From: a virus | DNA length: 64,000 nt | Virus record (IMG/VR): IMGVR_UViG_3300042562_001145 | Coordinates: 1 to 64,000 of that record | Strand: one strand, 5' to 3' | In this document: positions 46,364 to 55,731 of the stretch, piece after piece | How the letters are laid out: each line of letters starts with the position of its first letter | How positions within the stretch are numbered: position 1 is the stretch's first letter | Notes under the pieces: model-generated | The model's database searches: none | Told to the model about the DNA's origin: nothing | What the model saw: the letters and a program-made list of their open reading frames with translations, nothing else | Made by a program: the position numbers and the translations under genes

Positions 46364-46452
46364 GTTTTGTTGTTTTGGTTAACGCTCTTCTTTCTCTGTT
46401 GTTGGGATTGTAATATAATTTTGCGGAATCTTGTTGGTTTAATTCCAGTGTG

Positions 46453-46483
46453 CAAAATTACAAATTGTTTTTGGTAAAACCAA
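46453..46483 (-). promoter_or_regulatory. Promoter downstream of the capsid gene
   Basis: On the minus strand -7 TAATTTTG (46460-46453) and -33 TTG (46483-46481) are separated by exactly 20 bp. The next start codon is 90 bases after the box, the longest leader in the window, so this 5' leader may hold a control element. I see no strong hairpin in it. Confidence 0.75.
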
Positions 46484-46498
46484 ATATGTTAAATATCC

Positions 46499-46522
46499 TA
46501 CCCCACCGATTAAGATGGGGTA
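46499..46522 (-). terminator. Hairpin after the capsid gene
   Basis: TACCCCA (46499-46505) and TGGGGTA (46516-46522) form a 7-bp stem with a 10-base loop, 18 bases after the capsid stop. The following minus-strand bases (GGATATTTAAC) are not a good U tract, so partial termination or 3'-end protection of the capsid mRNA is more likely than a full stop. Confidence 0.55.
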
Positions 46523-46540
46523 AGCTATTTTTAACAATTA

Positions 46541-48235
46541 TTAGTTAAATCCTTTTCTCGCTGCTTCGTCTAATTCAATCATTACGAAACGAGTTAAATC
46601 TCTAACGTGAATATCTGCAATGTTAAACGCCCAGAACTCTTGTCCGATTTGTTTCATTGAAGACATAATATCTCCTGCTTTTCTGTAGTCATAACGACCA
46701 TTAGTAGTACCCCAGTAAGTCATCTCACCTTGTGGTTTTACTAAATAGATGTTAGCTCCAGAGTTTCCTCCTTCAACTAAAGTTGCACCTTTTGGTAAAG
46801 CTTTGTTGTTAGAGTATTGTTGATCATCTACATCCCAGATTACCATTGAGTAAGCAGTTGGTGACAAGTTTTCTGGGTGGAAACCACCTGCTAAACGGTC
46901 AACACCTTCCATCATGTTTAGTGATGTATCTTCTTCTACTTCAATATTTCCAATACCTGGAATAAATACTTTAGTAAAACGAATTGGTACATACTCTAAG
47001 TTGAATGGGTCATTACCACGTACTGGGTTTGGGATTGTTCTATCATTTCCTAGGAAGTTGTTCAATGAAGCATTTTGTGCGTTCACTTCATCAGAGAAGA
47101 TTGATAAAACATTTGCATAAGCGTATTTACCACATTTGAATTTCAAACGTCTTTCAACATCTTGTTTGAATGGGTTAACACGGAATACGTATTCAGCAGA
47201 CTCTTTTAAGTGATCACGGGTGATTCCACCTGGACGACCATATTTTACAAGTTTACCTCTACGCAATTGGTGCCATAAACCTTCGTTTAATCTAGCAACA
47301 CCGTTTGAATCACGAACTGTAGCAGCACGTTGGAACAAAAGTTTTTGAGCAGTTAAACGCTCTAATTCTCTCATTGTCAAGAACTCCATAGTAGCTCCAA
47401 TTCTAGCTGTTTTCAAGTCTGGCATTTTCTTACCATTCTTAACAGTCATATTAGCTAAGATAGCATACTCATTTCCTTCAAACTCTGATTGAAGTTTGTC
47501 CAAATATCCTTTTGATTGAGCATCTGCTCCAGAAAAAGATTTTGAATCAGCCATACCTGTGATGTATGCTTCAACCCCTGATGCAGAACCTAAACGGAAT
47601 TCACATCTCATTGTACCAACTGTGTCTGGCATATCAAAGTGAGAGAAGTTAGTTCCTCTTTCTCCTAAGATTGCATGACCAACTTTAAAGTACTGGATCC
47701 CTTTTGCTAAGTTTGAAGCAAGGTACCAAGTATTTTTGTCATTATCTGCCAATTTAACTGTGTGTTCCCAACCTTCACCTACTGCTACAACTGGAGATTC
47801 ACCAGATACAATAATTTGTTGTCCGTAATACTTGTTGTTTGTCAAAACATCTCCTGTTGTGTAGGCTTTGTTTAATACAATTTTAAATGTACCACCATCA
47901 ACACCTGGATAAGCTTGGCTAGATGTGTCACGAGTTGTGTAGCAACCTTTGTACTCCTCTACTGGAATATCATAGGTAAAACCACCGTCCCAACCGTTTA
48001 CTTCTAGGATAGCTTTGTTTTGCAATAATTCTCTAAGAATACCGTAGCTTCTTACAGCTTGTTTTCCCCATAAATTCATCAAACCTAAGTGATGTTTATT
48101 TGGGTCTTCTTTATACCATGAGTACAAAGATGGTAAGTCCTGTGCACCATTGATAGAAGATACTGTCTTCTTGTCGGTGAACATTATTACTTGGTCTCCG
48201 TTCACAATGAAAGGAATGTTCTGATTTGTTACCAT
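46541..48235 (-). CDS. Probable major capsid protein (564 aa)
   Basis: This is called major capsid from its position directly after the scaffold-like gene in the order terminase, portal, scaffold, capsid. It is also supported by its composition (balanced, few Lys runs, two Cys pairs spread apart) and by codon use that is more uniform and richer in C-ending codons than its neighbours, as expected for the most abundant protein. The sequence has long strand-and-loop stretches typical of HK97-type capsids (DGGTFKIVLNKAYTTGD; EYVPIRFTKVFIPGIGNIEV; MREL helix near residue 290). Flanking hairpins may stabilise its message. I have no direct sequence match, so the call rests on context. Confidence 0.75.
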   Translation of the reverse strand: MVTNQNIPFIVNGDQVIMFTDKKTVSSINGAQDLPSLYSWYKEDPNKHHLGLMNLWGKQAVRSYGILRELLQNKAILEVNGWDGGFTYDIPVEEYKGCYTTRDTSSQAYPGVDGGTFKIVLNKAYTTGDVLTNNKYYGQQIIVSGESPVVAVGEGWEHTVKLADNDKNTWYLASNLAKGIQYFKVGHAILGERGTNFSHFDMPDTVGTMRCEFRLGSASGVEAYITGMADSKSFSGADAQSKGYLDKLQSEFEGNEYAILANMTVKNGKKMPDLKTARIGATMEFLTMRELERLTAQKLLFQRAATVRDSNGVARLNEGLWHQLRRGKLVKYGRPGGITRDHLKESAEYVFRVNPFKQDVERRLKFKCGKYAYANVLSIFSDEVNAQNASLNNFLGNDRTIPNPVRGNDPFNLEYVPIRFTKVFIPGIGNIEVEEDTSLNMMEGVDRLAGGFHPENLSPTAYSMVIWDVDDQQYSNNKALPKGATLVEGGNSGANIYLVKPQGEMTYWGTTNGRYDYRKAGDIMSSMKQIGQEFWAFNIADIHVRDLTRFVMIELDEAARKGFN

Positions 48236-48264
48236 TTTTTAATTAATTTAATTTATTGTTTTTA

Positions 48265-49395
48265 TTAGTCGAAATTCAATGTTTCAAACGGAGTGATAGG
48301 AGATGTATCCTCTTTCTTCTGTTTGTCTACTCTTGTTGTATCTTGTACGATCTTAATTCTTTTTAGGGTATCTAAGTGTACGTCTTTTTTTGTTGATGCG
48401 GTTGCTTTTTTAAGGTAGTTTTCTTTATCTAACATAAAGTATAACAGGTCTTTTGCCTTCTTTGGATCACTCATCCATTCATCATAGATAGTATCAATCT
48501 CAAAGTCACCACTCTTATTAAGCTTTGTGGCCACATCTACAAATTTTTTGGATAAATTTTCTGTCAATCCATCTTGCTTAAATTCTGCTGCAAGTGTTTT
48601 TCTGTAGTCTTTTATTCTTTCTTGCTCTCCAGCTTTCTCTGCAAGTATTTCTTTTTCTCTATTTTTTAGATTATCGTAGAATTGATTTCTTTGATATTCT
48701 ACAATCTTCTGAGCTTTTACATCAACGCTTAAATCTTCTTTTGCTGCTCTAACTAAGGCTGCGGATTCTTTAGGGCTGTGTCCTAATGCGTTTTGATAAT
48801 ACCAAGCAAGTACTTGTTCGTTGTGAGCATCATCATCTACATCGTATCCTTGGAATGGTACTTGTAGTGCTTCTGGGTTTTGGAATAATGCTTTCGCTAA
48901 TTCTAGATCCCCTTCTTTAACAATATTGATTAGTCGTTTTTTTACTTCGTCTAAACCATCTACTGATACATATTTCTCTTTAAACTCAACCTCTTGTTGT
49001 GTCTTAATTTCTTTTTCTAAAGTTTTGTATGTCTCTTTATCAATTGAATCTAGTTCAGAAAGTTTTACTTCTTTACCATCTTCTGTTTCGACAAGCATAT
49101 CTTCCCATTCTCCAGATTCTAGTTTTTCTTTGATTATACCTAGGTAAGTTGAATCTCCGTTATCAAATGATATTTTTGTTTCAACCTCTTTTGGTTCCTC
49201 TTTACTTTTATTCTTTTCTAAGTTTGGAGTGGCTCCTAGATCTTTTGCCTTATCCTCTTCTTCATCATCCTCTTCGTTAGTTGTTATAACTACTTCTGGA
49301 TCTTCTTTTTTTTGTCCATCATCTTCTAAAGAAAAGTTATTGAATTCCAATAACTCGTCAAATGATAACTCCTGTTGGTTTTGTTCTGTTTTCAT
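48265..49395 (-). CDS. Scaffolding-type protein (376 aa)
   Basis: The N-terminal 75 residues are extremely acidic (EDDGQKKEDPEVVITTNEED, DEEEDKAKD), and the rest is mostly helix with coiled-coil character (KIVEYQRNQFYDNLKNREKE). This composition and a place between portal and capsid genes are the hallmarks of capsid scaffold proteins. No protease motif (Ser/His) is recognisable. The start codon follows a promoter box by only nine bases. It ends 29 bases before the capsid gene start. Confidence 0.75.
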   Translation of the reverse strand: MKTEQNQQELSFDELLEFNNFSLEDDGQKKEDPEVVITTNEEDDEEEDKAKDLGATPNLEKNKSKEEPKEVETKISFDNGDSTYLGIIKEKLESGEWEDMLVETEDGKEVKLSELDSIDKETYKTLEKEIKTQQEVEFKEKYVSVDGLDEVKKRLINIVKEGDLELAKALFQNPEALQVPFQGYDVDDDAHNEQVLAWYYQNALGHSPKESAALVRAAKEDLSVDVKAQKIVEYQRNQFYDNLKNREKEILAEKAGEQERIKDYRKTLAAEFKQDGLTENLSKKFVDVATKLNKSGDFEIDTIYDEWMSDPKKAKDLLYFMLDKENYLKKATASTKKDVHLDTLKRIKIVQDTTRVDKQKKEDTSPITPFETLNFD

Positions 49396-49403
49396 TTTCG
49401 GTG

Positions 49404-49433
49404 CAAAATTAGTAAACTTTTTTAAGAATGCAA
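49404..49433 (-). promoter_or_regulatory. Promoter almost abutting the scaffold start codon
   Basis: On the minus strand -7 TAATTTTG (49411-49404) and -33 TTG (49433-49431) are separated by 19 bp. The -33 element overlaps a second TAATTTTG at 49438-49431 that has no TTG at the right distance. The start codon is nine bases beyond the box, so the transcript would be nearly leaderless. Confidence 0.65.
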
Positions 49434-49501
49434 AATTAGTTAAAAGTCTGCATTCTCTTGGTTTCTGTTGTTAAATTATTTTTAATGTAATCTGTTAATG
49501 T

Positions 49502-52279
49502 TTAATTTTTGTTAATCTCAGCAATATATCTATCATTTGATAGTTTTCTATCTTTATGATCTAGCTCTTTTAATTTTAGCTCTAAGTCTTTACTCATAGA
49601 GTTTAGTTTAATATTGTCTTGGTCTTTTTGTATTTCTAGCTTCTTTTGTCCAAGCTCTATATCGCTATTTGTTTTTAATTCTTTTAGTGCCATGTCAGCT
49701 TGCTTGCTGATATTGTCAAAGGAAGCCTTATTAGCATCCTTATCTGCAGCTCGTCCTTGTGCTTGTATTTCTTCTTGCATAATTCTAGCTTCCCTATCCT
49801 TTTGGTTTTGGTCTGCTTCCCAAGCTCTGTCTTTATCTTTTTCAGCTGCTGCTCCTTGTATCTGTTTGTCTGCAAGTTCTTGTTCGTGTGCTCTTTGAGC
49901 ATCTGTTTCTTTTTGTTTCTCTGCTCGGCCTCTTCTACCAATAGTAACTAATTCTGTTACTGTATCAGCTGAGAATAACTCTGCATAATCAAGTAAGTCA
50001 CTTCCTAATGTATTCATGTTTAGTAACGCTTGTTTCATCGTTTCTAATTCTCTACGTTTTTTAGGATCATTTATTGGGAATACACCAAGTCTTCTTAGTG
50101 GGAAATCTGGGTCAGATAGATTAATAAAACTCTTATCTCCATCTGAATTTGAAAATACAAAGTCTACATCCAAGTATTCCTTTTGGCAGTACTGTGCAAC
50201 TGCTAGGTGCAGTTCCATTGACTTTCTTCTTGCTACAGACATAGTATTGAAAATATCTGCTGTCTGCATGTAAGAAGCTTCTGTACCTTGTTTTACTCCT
50301 GTTGCTGTTTCGTATACGCTTGGCTGTCCAATTCTCTGTGGTGTAATACCAATCTGTTCCAGGGCTTTCTTCATGTAATACTCTGAAAGTTCCATTCTAC
50401 TTCTGATTTGTTTATCAAAAGAGATGTCTTGCACCATAAAAGTATTCATCTGTGGATTTGCTCCACCCATGTTTTGTTTTGTGGTATCTAATGGTACTAG
50501 TCCAATATCTTTTGCGTGATCTCTCAGTTTTTCAAGAGACTCTTCAATTGTACCATAGTCTTTGTATTCAGATGGCAAGAAATTAATATCAAATAAGAAG
50601 AACATACCAATTTCTTTTTCTAGTAAGTTAAATATTTGATTTAAGCAAATGTTATATCCTACTTGATATGGTCTTAATTTTTGTGCTATTGAATTAGATA
50701 TTACTCCGGATATTGGTATCTTTACATCAAAGATATTAGACTCTCCTCTAATTTGGTAAGGTAATGGCTCTACTCCTAGATATAAATTTTCTGTCAAGAA
50801 TGAGTTACCGGCATTTATTTTAATACCTTTCCAGATTTCTGGAGCAAAAAACTCATACATTGTGTCTTTTTCAAGATTTTTTTGTATGTCTGTTAAGGCT
50901 TTTGTACTTACTTTTTTTATGTTATTGTCTTTGATAAATTCCGGTAGAATATCATCTGTTACTATTGCTGTGTCTTCATATCCCTGTTCTGTAGTGTAAT
51001 TTAGAAACCACATTCTTTTCCAGCTTCTCCAATAACCTTCTGTTACTTGTAGTAAATCTTTTCTTACTGTAATGTCATCTCTTTGGTATCCACTATACTT
51101 GTACCCTAAGTGGTTCTGATTTTGCATTGGGCTCAACCAGTTAGGTACTCTCTCTTGCCCGTTTGGTGTGTCTACTAATACTTCTCCCATTGGTATATCC
51201 AAGGCATCTTGTATCTGTAAACCTAAATCGTAGTTGTAGTAATTATGAAATGGTATAGTCTGAACTTGTCCGAACATACCATTATCCATCTCTTGCTTCC
51301 AGTTATGTACTGCAGAGGTAGCTCCGGCATTTCCTATCGTTCCATAGTTTGTATTGATCTTCTTTACTTCATCTGGTGTTAATAGATGTGCGTATCTTTT
51401 GATAATGTCTGATGGTGCTATGTAGAAAACTCTACCTGCATACTCTCCATCTTGCGGATACTCTGCAATAACATCTCTTGAGAAAAAAGTTTCCAATGGA
51501 GACCATCTTTCTGGTTTATAATGATCGTAGCCAATATAGTAGTGTCTAAAGTATCTTCCTGTAAGAACATAGTCTTCCATTTCTTGTTTATCCAACTTGT
51601 CCATATAGAATCTTTGTTGGTCTTTTTCAATGGTATGTTCGGCCCATTCCGCTGCCTTAGTCTTCCAATCTTTCATCTCTTTTTCAATCTGTGCAGGTGA
51701 TATTATCTTGGCTTTTTCAGCTTCGATCATTTGCATATATTGTTGACGTTCTTCTTCAGATTTGAAATCTTGTTTTTTTGTATCTACTCCAGATTGCATT
51801 AGGGATAGCTCTAGTTCTTTACTAAAAGTATCCATGGCGTACTGCTGTACTTTTTTTGTACGTTCTCTTATATATTCATTTTGTGAGATGTCATCTATAC
51901 AGTCAACTTTAAAATCGTCTTTCTGCTCTAACCACTCCCCTACAAGTTGTCTTGTTATGATGCCAATAAAATCATAGTGTTTTACGAAAGTAGGTATTCC
52001 TACTTCATCTCCTAATTCTCTTACTCTATTTAGAACTTGGTTGTCTGGTTCATAGTCTGAATAAACTAATCTACCTTCCAACATCTTATACAAATCTCTA
52101 AATTTAATATTCTCTGCTAGTTGGGATATACCTATTGATTCTAGGGCATCCATACACTTTTTTTTCCATTCAGGCTTCTCTTTTATAGAATCCTTTACGG
52201 TTTGTGTTGGTAGCGAGTGTGTTGTTGAAACAGATGTCCCTACTCCGTTATAGTAACTATGTAAATTATGACCGTCCAT
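49502..52279 (-). CDS. Portal protein (925 aa)
   Basis: It lies directly downstream of the large terminase and shows portal-like composition. The N-terminal third includes KHYDFIGIITRQLVGEWLEQ, a segment I associate with crAss-like portals, followed by helical stem and wing regions. Residues about 770-925 are a very Lys/Glu/Gln-rich coiled coil (AAEKDKDRAWEADQNQKDRE), probably the C-terminal barrel entering the head. At 925 residues it is longer than most portals (500-700). It has a promoter 19 bases upstream of its start. The ring acts as DNA gate and head-tail connector. Confidence 0.85.
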   Translation of the reverse strand: MDGHNLHSYYNGVGTSVSTTHSLPTQTVKDSIKEKPEWKKKCMDALESIGISQLAENIKFRDLYKMLEGRLVYSDYEPDNQVLNRVRELGDEVGIPTFVKHYDFIGIITRQLVGEWLEQKDDFKVDCIDDISQNEYIRERTKKVQQYAMDTFSKELELSLMQSGVDTKKQDFKSEEERQQYMQMIEAEKAKIISPAQIEKEMKDWKTKAAEWAEHTIEKDQQRFYMDKLDKQEMEDYVLTGRYFRHYYIGYDHYKPERWSPLETFFSRDVIAEYPQDGEYAGRVFYIAPSDIIKRYAHLLTPDEVKKINTNYGTIGNAGATSAVHNWKQEMDNGMFGQVQTIPFHNYYNYDLGLQIQDALDIPMGEVLVDTPNGQERVPNWLSPMQNQNHLGYKYSGYQRDDITVRKDLLQVTEGYWRSWKRMWFLNYTTEQGYEDTAIVTDDILPEFIKDNNIKKVSTKALTDIQKNLEKDTMYEFFAPEIWKGIKINAGNSFLTENLYLGVEPLPYQIRGESNIFDVKIPISGVISNSIAQKLRPYQVGYNICLNQIFNLLEKEIGMFFLFDINFLPSEYKDYGTIEESLEKLRDHAKDIGLVPLDTTKQNMGGANPQMNTFMVQDISFDKQIRSRMELSEYYMKKALEQIGITPQRIGQPSVYETATGVKQGTEASYMQTADIFNTMSVARRKSMELHLAVAQYCQKEYLDVDFVFSNSDGDKSFINLSDPDFPLRRLGVFPINDPKKRRELETMKQALLNMNTLGSDLLDYAELFSADTVTELVTIGRRGRAEKQKETDAQRAHEQELADKQIQGAAAEKDKDRAWEADQNQKDREARIMQEEIQAQGRAADKDANKASFDNISKQADMALKELKTNSDIELGQKKLEIQKDQDNIKLNSMSKDLELKLKELDHKDRKLSNDRYIAEINKN

Positions 52280-52297
52280 ATTTTGTTTTTAAAACAG

Positions 52298-52328
52298 CAA
52301 AGATACTGATTTTATTTATACCTGCCAA
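52298..52328 (-). promoter_or_regulatory. Promoter of the portal gene
   Basis: On the minus strand -7 TATCTTTG (52305-52298) and -33 TTG (52328-52326), spacing 20 bp, lie in the 61-base gap after the terminase gene. The leader is about 13-15 bases. Confidence 0.85.
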
Positions 52329-52340
52329 ATTCGTTAAAAA

Positions 52341-55100
52341 TTAGTAATGTTTTCTAGATGTACTTGATGAACCATAAAGTCTTTCTGCCATACTTCTTGT
52401 AGGTTTTTTCTTTTGGTTCTCATCTATTTTTGGCTTCCTATTTATAGCTGTTGGTAACATATAGTTGTTGAACAGATAAAACTCATACCCAAGACATGAC
52501 ATAAAAGAAGTCATTCTATCAACGTTATTGTCTTTCTTGAATGAGATCATCTCGTCAAGTAGTCCAATGTCATTTATCATCTGAACTCCCAGTATAGTCT
52601 TTTCATTTCCGTCCTCATCTTTTATGATAAACTCTTGTCTAGCATAGTTTTTTAATAACCCAAATAAAAATCTAATATTCTCTGGGGTTGGTGCCCATCC
52701 GTATCGTCTCTTTCCTTGCGATCTCTGAGTCATATCTGACTTAAAGTCCATAGATTCCACTAACCATAAATCAGTGCCTCTTTTCCTATCTAAATACTCT
52801 TTAAAGCCCATATCGGCATTCTCCATAAATACCTTAGCATTAAATGCTTGCATCATTAGAAAAATTTGTCTGTATAACTTATTGTGTGGGTCCGGCCTTG
52901 ATGCTATTGATGCTACTATTCTTCCGCACCATTTATCCATCCCTATATTAACTTTATATATGTGAAATGATCCAACAGAATCGGTTCCTGATTCTTCTTG
53001 CTTATAATCATCAAATCCTCCTACATACAAATACTCTACTGGTTTTTCTCCTGGTAATTCTTCATATAGTACAATAGGTGCATCTACGAACCCTCCTGGG
53101 TGTGGGTACTCTGCTAAAGGTTTATTGTTGAGTTCATAGAAAATTCTACCGTTACTATCTTGCATCAATGTAACACTCTTTCCAACCTCTCCTGATTCTA
53201 TTAAATAATCTCTGTGTCTCTTTGCTTCTAGTGCTGGGAATGGGTTGTCTTCTGATGACATAAAACAATCTTCAGGATCAAGTGGATACTGTACTCTTTT
53301 TTGTTGCTCTAATAGCTGTCCTTTTGAGCCTCCTATCTTCTTGGCATTCTCTACAACTTCCTTCAACATCTTTGTATTATTTTCCCAGTCTGTTGTGTGT
53401 ATAGTTATTTTATCCAACTCATCGGCATCGTCTAAATTTAAAAATCTAGAGAAAGCTTTCTTTTGTTTTATAAATCCAACTTCGTATGCCATTTGTCCTG
53501 GAAAGAATGTTGCAAATTTTCTTCTCTTCCAAGTAATGTGATCTGGATCAATTCTATTTTCTAATAGATCCCAATTCATTGGTAGTAAATCATAGGCTTC
53601 AGGGTTTGATAGTACATCAATTGCATCTTTTGATAAATCTGCTTCTCCACCGGTTCCTGCCAATACTGTAACACACTTAAATCCATAAGGTGTTTTGAAT
53701 GATGGAAGTGCAGCAAGGTATGGTTTTAAAAATGCGTACTTACCTATCTCATCGTATATTGAAACAGATGGTGCTAAACCAGCTGTCTTCTGTGTTTTAG
53801 ATTTGGCTCCTGATTCAAGATTCTGTACGATAAGTGTAGAAAAGATAATAGGATTTGATGCATCTTCCTTTATTCCAAAGGTTGTTTCTCCATTATCCCA
53901 TTCTTGTTTTAAAATATCAATCTGTAACGGCCTATCAATATAAGTCATTGAAGTTTTAATCTTACTCGTCAATGCATTTATATCAGAAGAGCTTCCTCCA
54001 ATTACTGACCCAAATGAGTTAAATTTAGTGATTGTTCTCCAGTGTGCTAACGATGCAAGCATTACCGATTTACCAAAACGTCTAGTTCCATACATAAGTA
54101 AGGCTTTTGAATAGAAGTTTGGATTTTCAGTATTTACAGATAGCATTAAGTTCTCAGCAAAGAACCATTCATTATCTCGTAAGTCTGGTTGAATATTTGG
54201 CTCACTGCCATCAGTTTGTATGATAGGTGTTCTGAAAAAGTTTAGGTGAAAATACAACCATGGATGCATATTGTAACCATTAATATTTATACCATTTTTT
54301 ATCTTATTGATCTCTTCTGACCAAAATTGTATTGCCACTGGATCTTGATCAAAGAAGTGTTTATTTGGATTCCATTTTGGAATATCTCTTGGATTCATAT
54401 TTACAAACATCTCTTTTGATGTCCTCAATGACCAATCAACAGGTACCCTATCTATAATCTCTTTTACATCTTCTCTTATTAATGCTAGAGGTTCTCTCAT
54501 AATTAGAGATGCCTTTTTATCGTTGAAGAATTTTATATTGGCACTATCTAGTTCATTTGTAATATTTAGTTTTGATAATCTCTCCTGTATTTTTATTTTT
54601 TCATTAAACACTAAATCTTGGAATACAATCTCATAAGATTTGTACTCTACTTCTTCTTGTGTCTCAGCTTCTTGTGTTAAGGCATCCATATTATACTTTA
54701 AGTATTCATCACACTTTTTTATATGGAGGTCAATTATCTCTACGGTTTCATTTATAAATTCTTGCCTCTTTTCTAACCCTCTATCACTATCTGATTCTAG
54801 TATGAACACAGAAAGCCTACCAAGTATAGACATGGTAAGCTCGTTTTCCTGTTTAAATAAAGCCTCTTTGGTTTTTTTGGAAGTTTCATTGAAAGATCTT
54901 ATTTCTTTTTCAAGATTTTTTAATTCTCTCTCTTTGTTATCTAGATCAACTTCTTGTAATGATAGTACTTGTTCTGCAAAACTTTGCATACCAGATTCGT
55001 ACTTTTTGTTGTCATTCCAGAAGTTGCTTTCAATTACTTTTTTGTTCCTTTTAAAATACTCTTTGTGACTCTTTATAAAACTATCAATATAGTCTGACAT
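52341..55100 (-). CDS. terL: Large terminase subunit (919 aa)
   Basis: The ATPase P-loop is at about residues 338-346 (YGTRRFGKS), and the Walker B-like strand ends VSIYDEIGK near residue 450, with the Asp-Glu pair expected in terminases. The C-terminal nuclease (RNase H-like) region begins with YVGGFDDYKQEESGTDSVGS (first acidic pair) and continues to FMENADMGFKEYLDRKRG and a later Asp-rich end (MINDIGLLDEMISFKKDN). A 330-residue N-terminal extension rich in coiled coil is unusual. Function: ATP-driven packaging of genome DNA into the prohead and cutting at headful or site. It is followed by its partner, the portal gene. Confidence 0.92.
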   Translation of the reverse strand: MSDYIDSFIKSHKEYFKRNKKVIESNFWNDNKKYESGMQSFAEQVLSLQEVDLDNKERELKNLEKEIRSFNETSKKTKEALFKQENELTMSILGRLSVFILESDSDRGLEKRQEFINETVEIIDLHIKKCDEYLKYNMDALTQEAETQEEVEYKSYEIVFQDLVFNEKIKIQERLSKLNITNELDSANIKFFNDKKASLIMREPLALIREDVKEIIDRVPVDWSLRTSKEMFVNMNPRDIPKWNPNKHFFDQDPVAIQFWSEEINKIKNGININGYNMHPWLYFHLNFFRTPIIQTDGSEPNIQPDLRDNEWFFAENLMLSVNTENPNFYSKALLMYGTRRFGKSVMLASLAHWRTITKFNSFGSVIGGSSSDINALTSKIKTSMTYIDRPLQIDILKQEWDNGETTFGIKEDASNPIIFSTLIVQNLESGAKSKTQKTAGLAPSVSIYDEIGKYAFLKPYLAALPSFKTPYGFKCVTVLAGTGGEADLSKDAIDVLSNPEAYDLLPMNWDLLENRIDPDHITWKRRKFATFFPGQMAYEVGFIKQKKAFSRFLNLDDADELDKITIHTTDWENNTKMLKEVVENAKKIGGSKGQLLEQQKRVQYPLDPEDCFMSSEDNPFPALEAKRHRDYLIESGEVGKSVTLMQDSNGRIFYELNNKPLAEYPHPGGFVDAPIVLYEELPGEKPVEYLYVGGFDDYKQEESGTDSVGSFHIYKVNIGMDKWCGRIVASIASRPDPHNKLYRQIFLMMQAFNAKVFMENADMGFKEYLDRKRGTDLWLVESMDFKSDMTQRSQGKRRYGWAPTPENIRFLFGLLKNYARQEFIIKDEDGNEKTILGVQMINDIGLLDEMISFKKDNNVDRMTSFMSCLGYEFYLFNNYMLPTAINRKPKIDENQKKKPTRSMAERLYGSSSTSRKHY

Positions 55101-55537
55101 TAGTTTTTCATTTTGTCAAGAAAGCCTTTGAAGAAGTCGCTTTCTAAAAACTCCTTTCTTGATTTTTCTTGTAGCCCAACTTCTGTTTCTACAATTTGCC
55201 CCTTCTCTACCATAAAGACTCTTTTTGGGGCCCAGGTTTTCATACTTTGGTAGAAGTCGCTAACCTCTTTATCTAAATCGTCTTTTGAGAACTCAAGGTA
55301 AGTCTCTATATTTGAAACTAACTTAAAGAATAATATTTGTAAATCTTTATTATATAGCAAAGTGTCTACATATAAGTGGACCAATACATCTTGTACTTCT
55401 TCTACAGATTTACCCTCTACCATTTCTTTAACAGTAGATTTTTTTTCTGTGACTGCTTTATTTTTCTCTTTTACAATCTCGTCAAATTCTTTGTACTCTT
55501 TGTATAAAGAATTAATCTTTTGTTTTAGATTTTCCAT
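55100..55537 (-). CDS. Hypothetical coiled-coil protein upstream of terminase (145 aa)
   Basis: The protein is highly charged and mostly helical (INSLYKEYKEFDEIVKEKNK; VSNIETYLEFSKDDLDKEVS) with no Cys and no catalytic motif. It overlaps the terminase start by one base. A small terminase subunit is a reasonable guess from position and helical nature, but I see no helix-turn-helix. Confidence 0.6.
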   Translation of the reverse strand: MENLKQKINSLYKEYKEFDEIVKEKNKAVTEKKSTVKEMVEGKSVEEVQDVLVHLYVDTLLYNKDLQILFFKLVSNIETYLEFSKDDLDKEVSDFYQSMKTWAPKRVFMVEKGQIVETEVGLQEKSRKEFLESDFFKGFLDKMKN

Positions 55538-55731
55538 TAGTTTTCTTTTTCTTGTTCTGTTGTTTTTTCTATAGCAGAGAATATCTCTTCATCTGATAGT
55601 GTCAACAAATCAGATATTGTTTTTGCATCAGTTAGTCTTAGTGCACTGTATAAAAGTTCACCTAATGTGTAGTTTGGAAACTCTTTTGAGAATCCTTGTA
55701 ACTCTCTAATTGCATTGTTTTTAAAATTCAT
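55537..55731 (-). CDS. Small hypothetical protein (64 aa)
   Basis: This short acidic helical protein has LGELLYSALRLTDAKTISDL and LLTLSDEEIFSAIEKTTEQE. It overlaps the next gene by one base and follows the DUF1573-like gene directly. It looks like an adaptor or regulatory peptide; no family is recognised. Confidence 0.6.
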   Translation of the reverse strand: MNFKNNAIRELQGFSKEFPNYTLGELLYSALRLTDAKTISDLLTLSDEEIFSAIEKTTEQEKEN

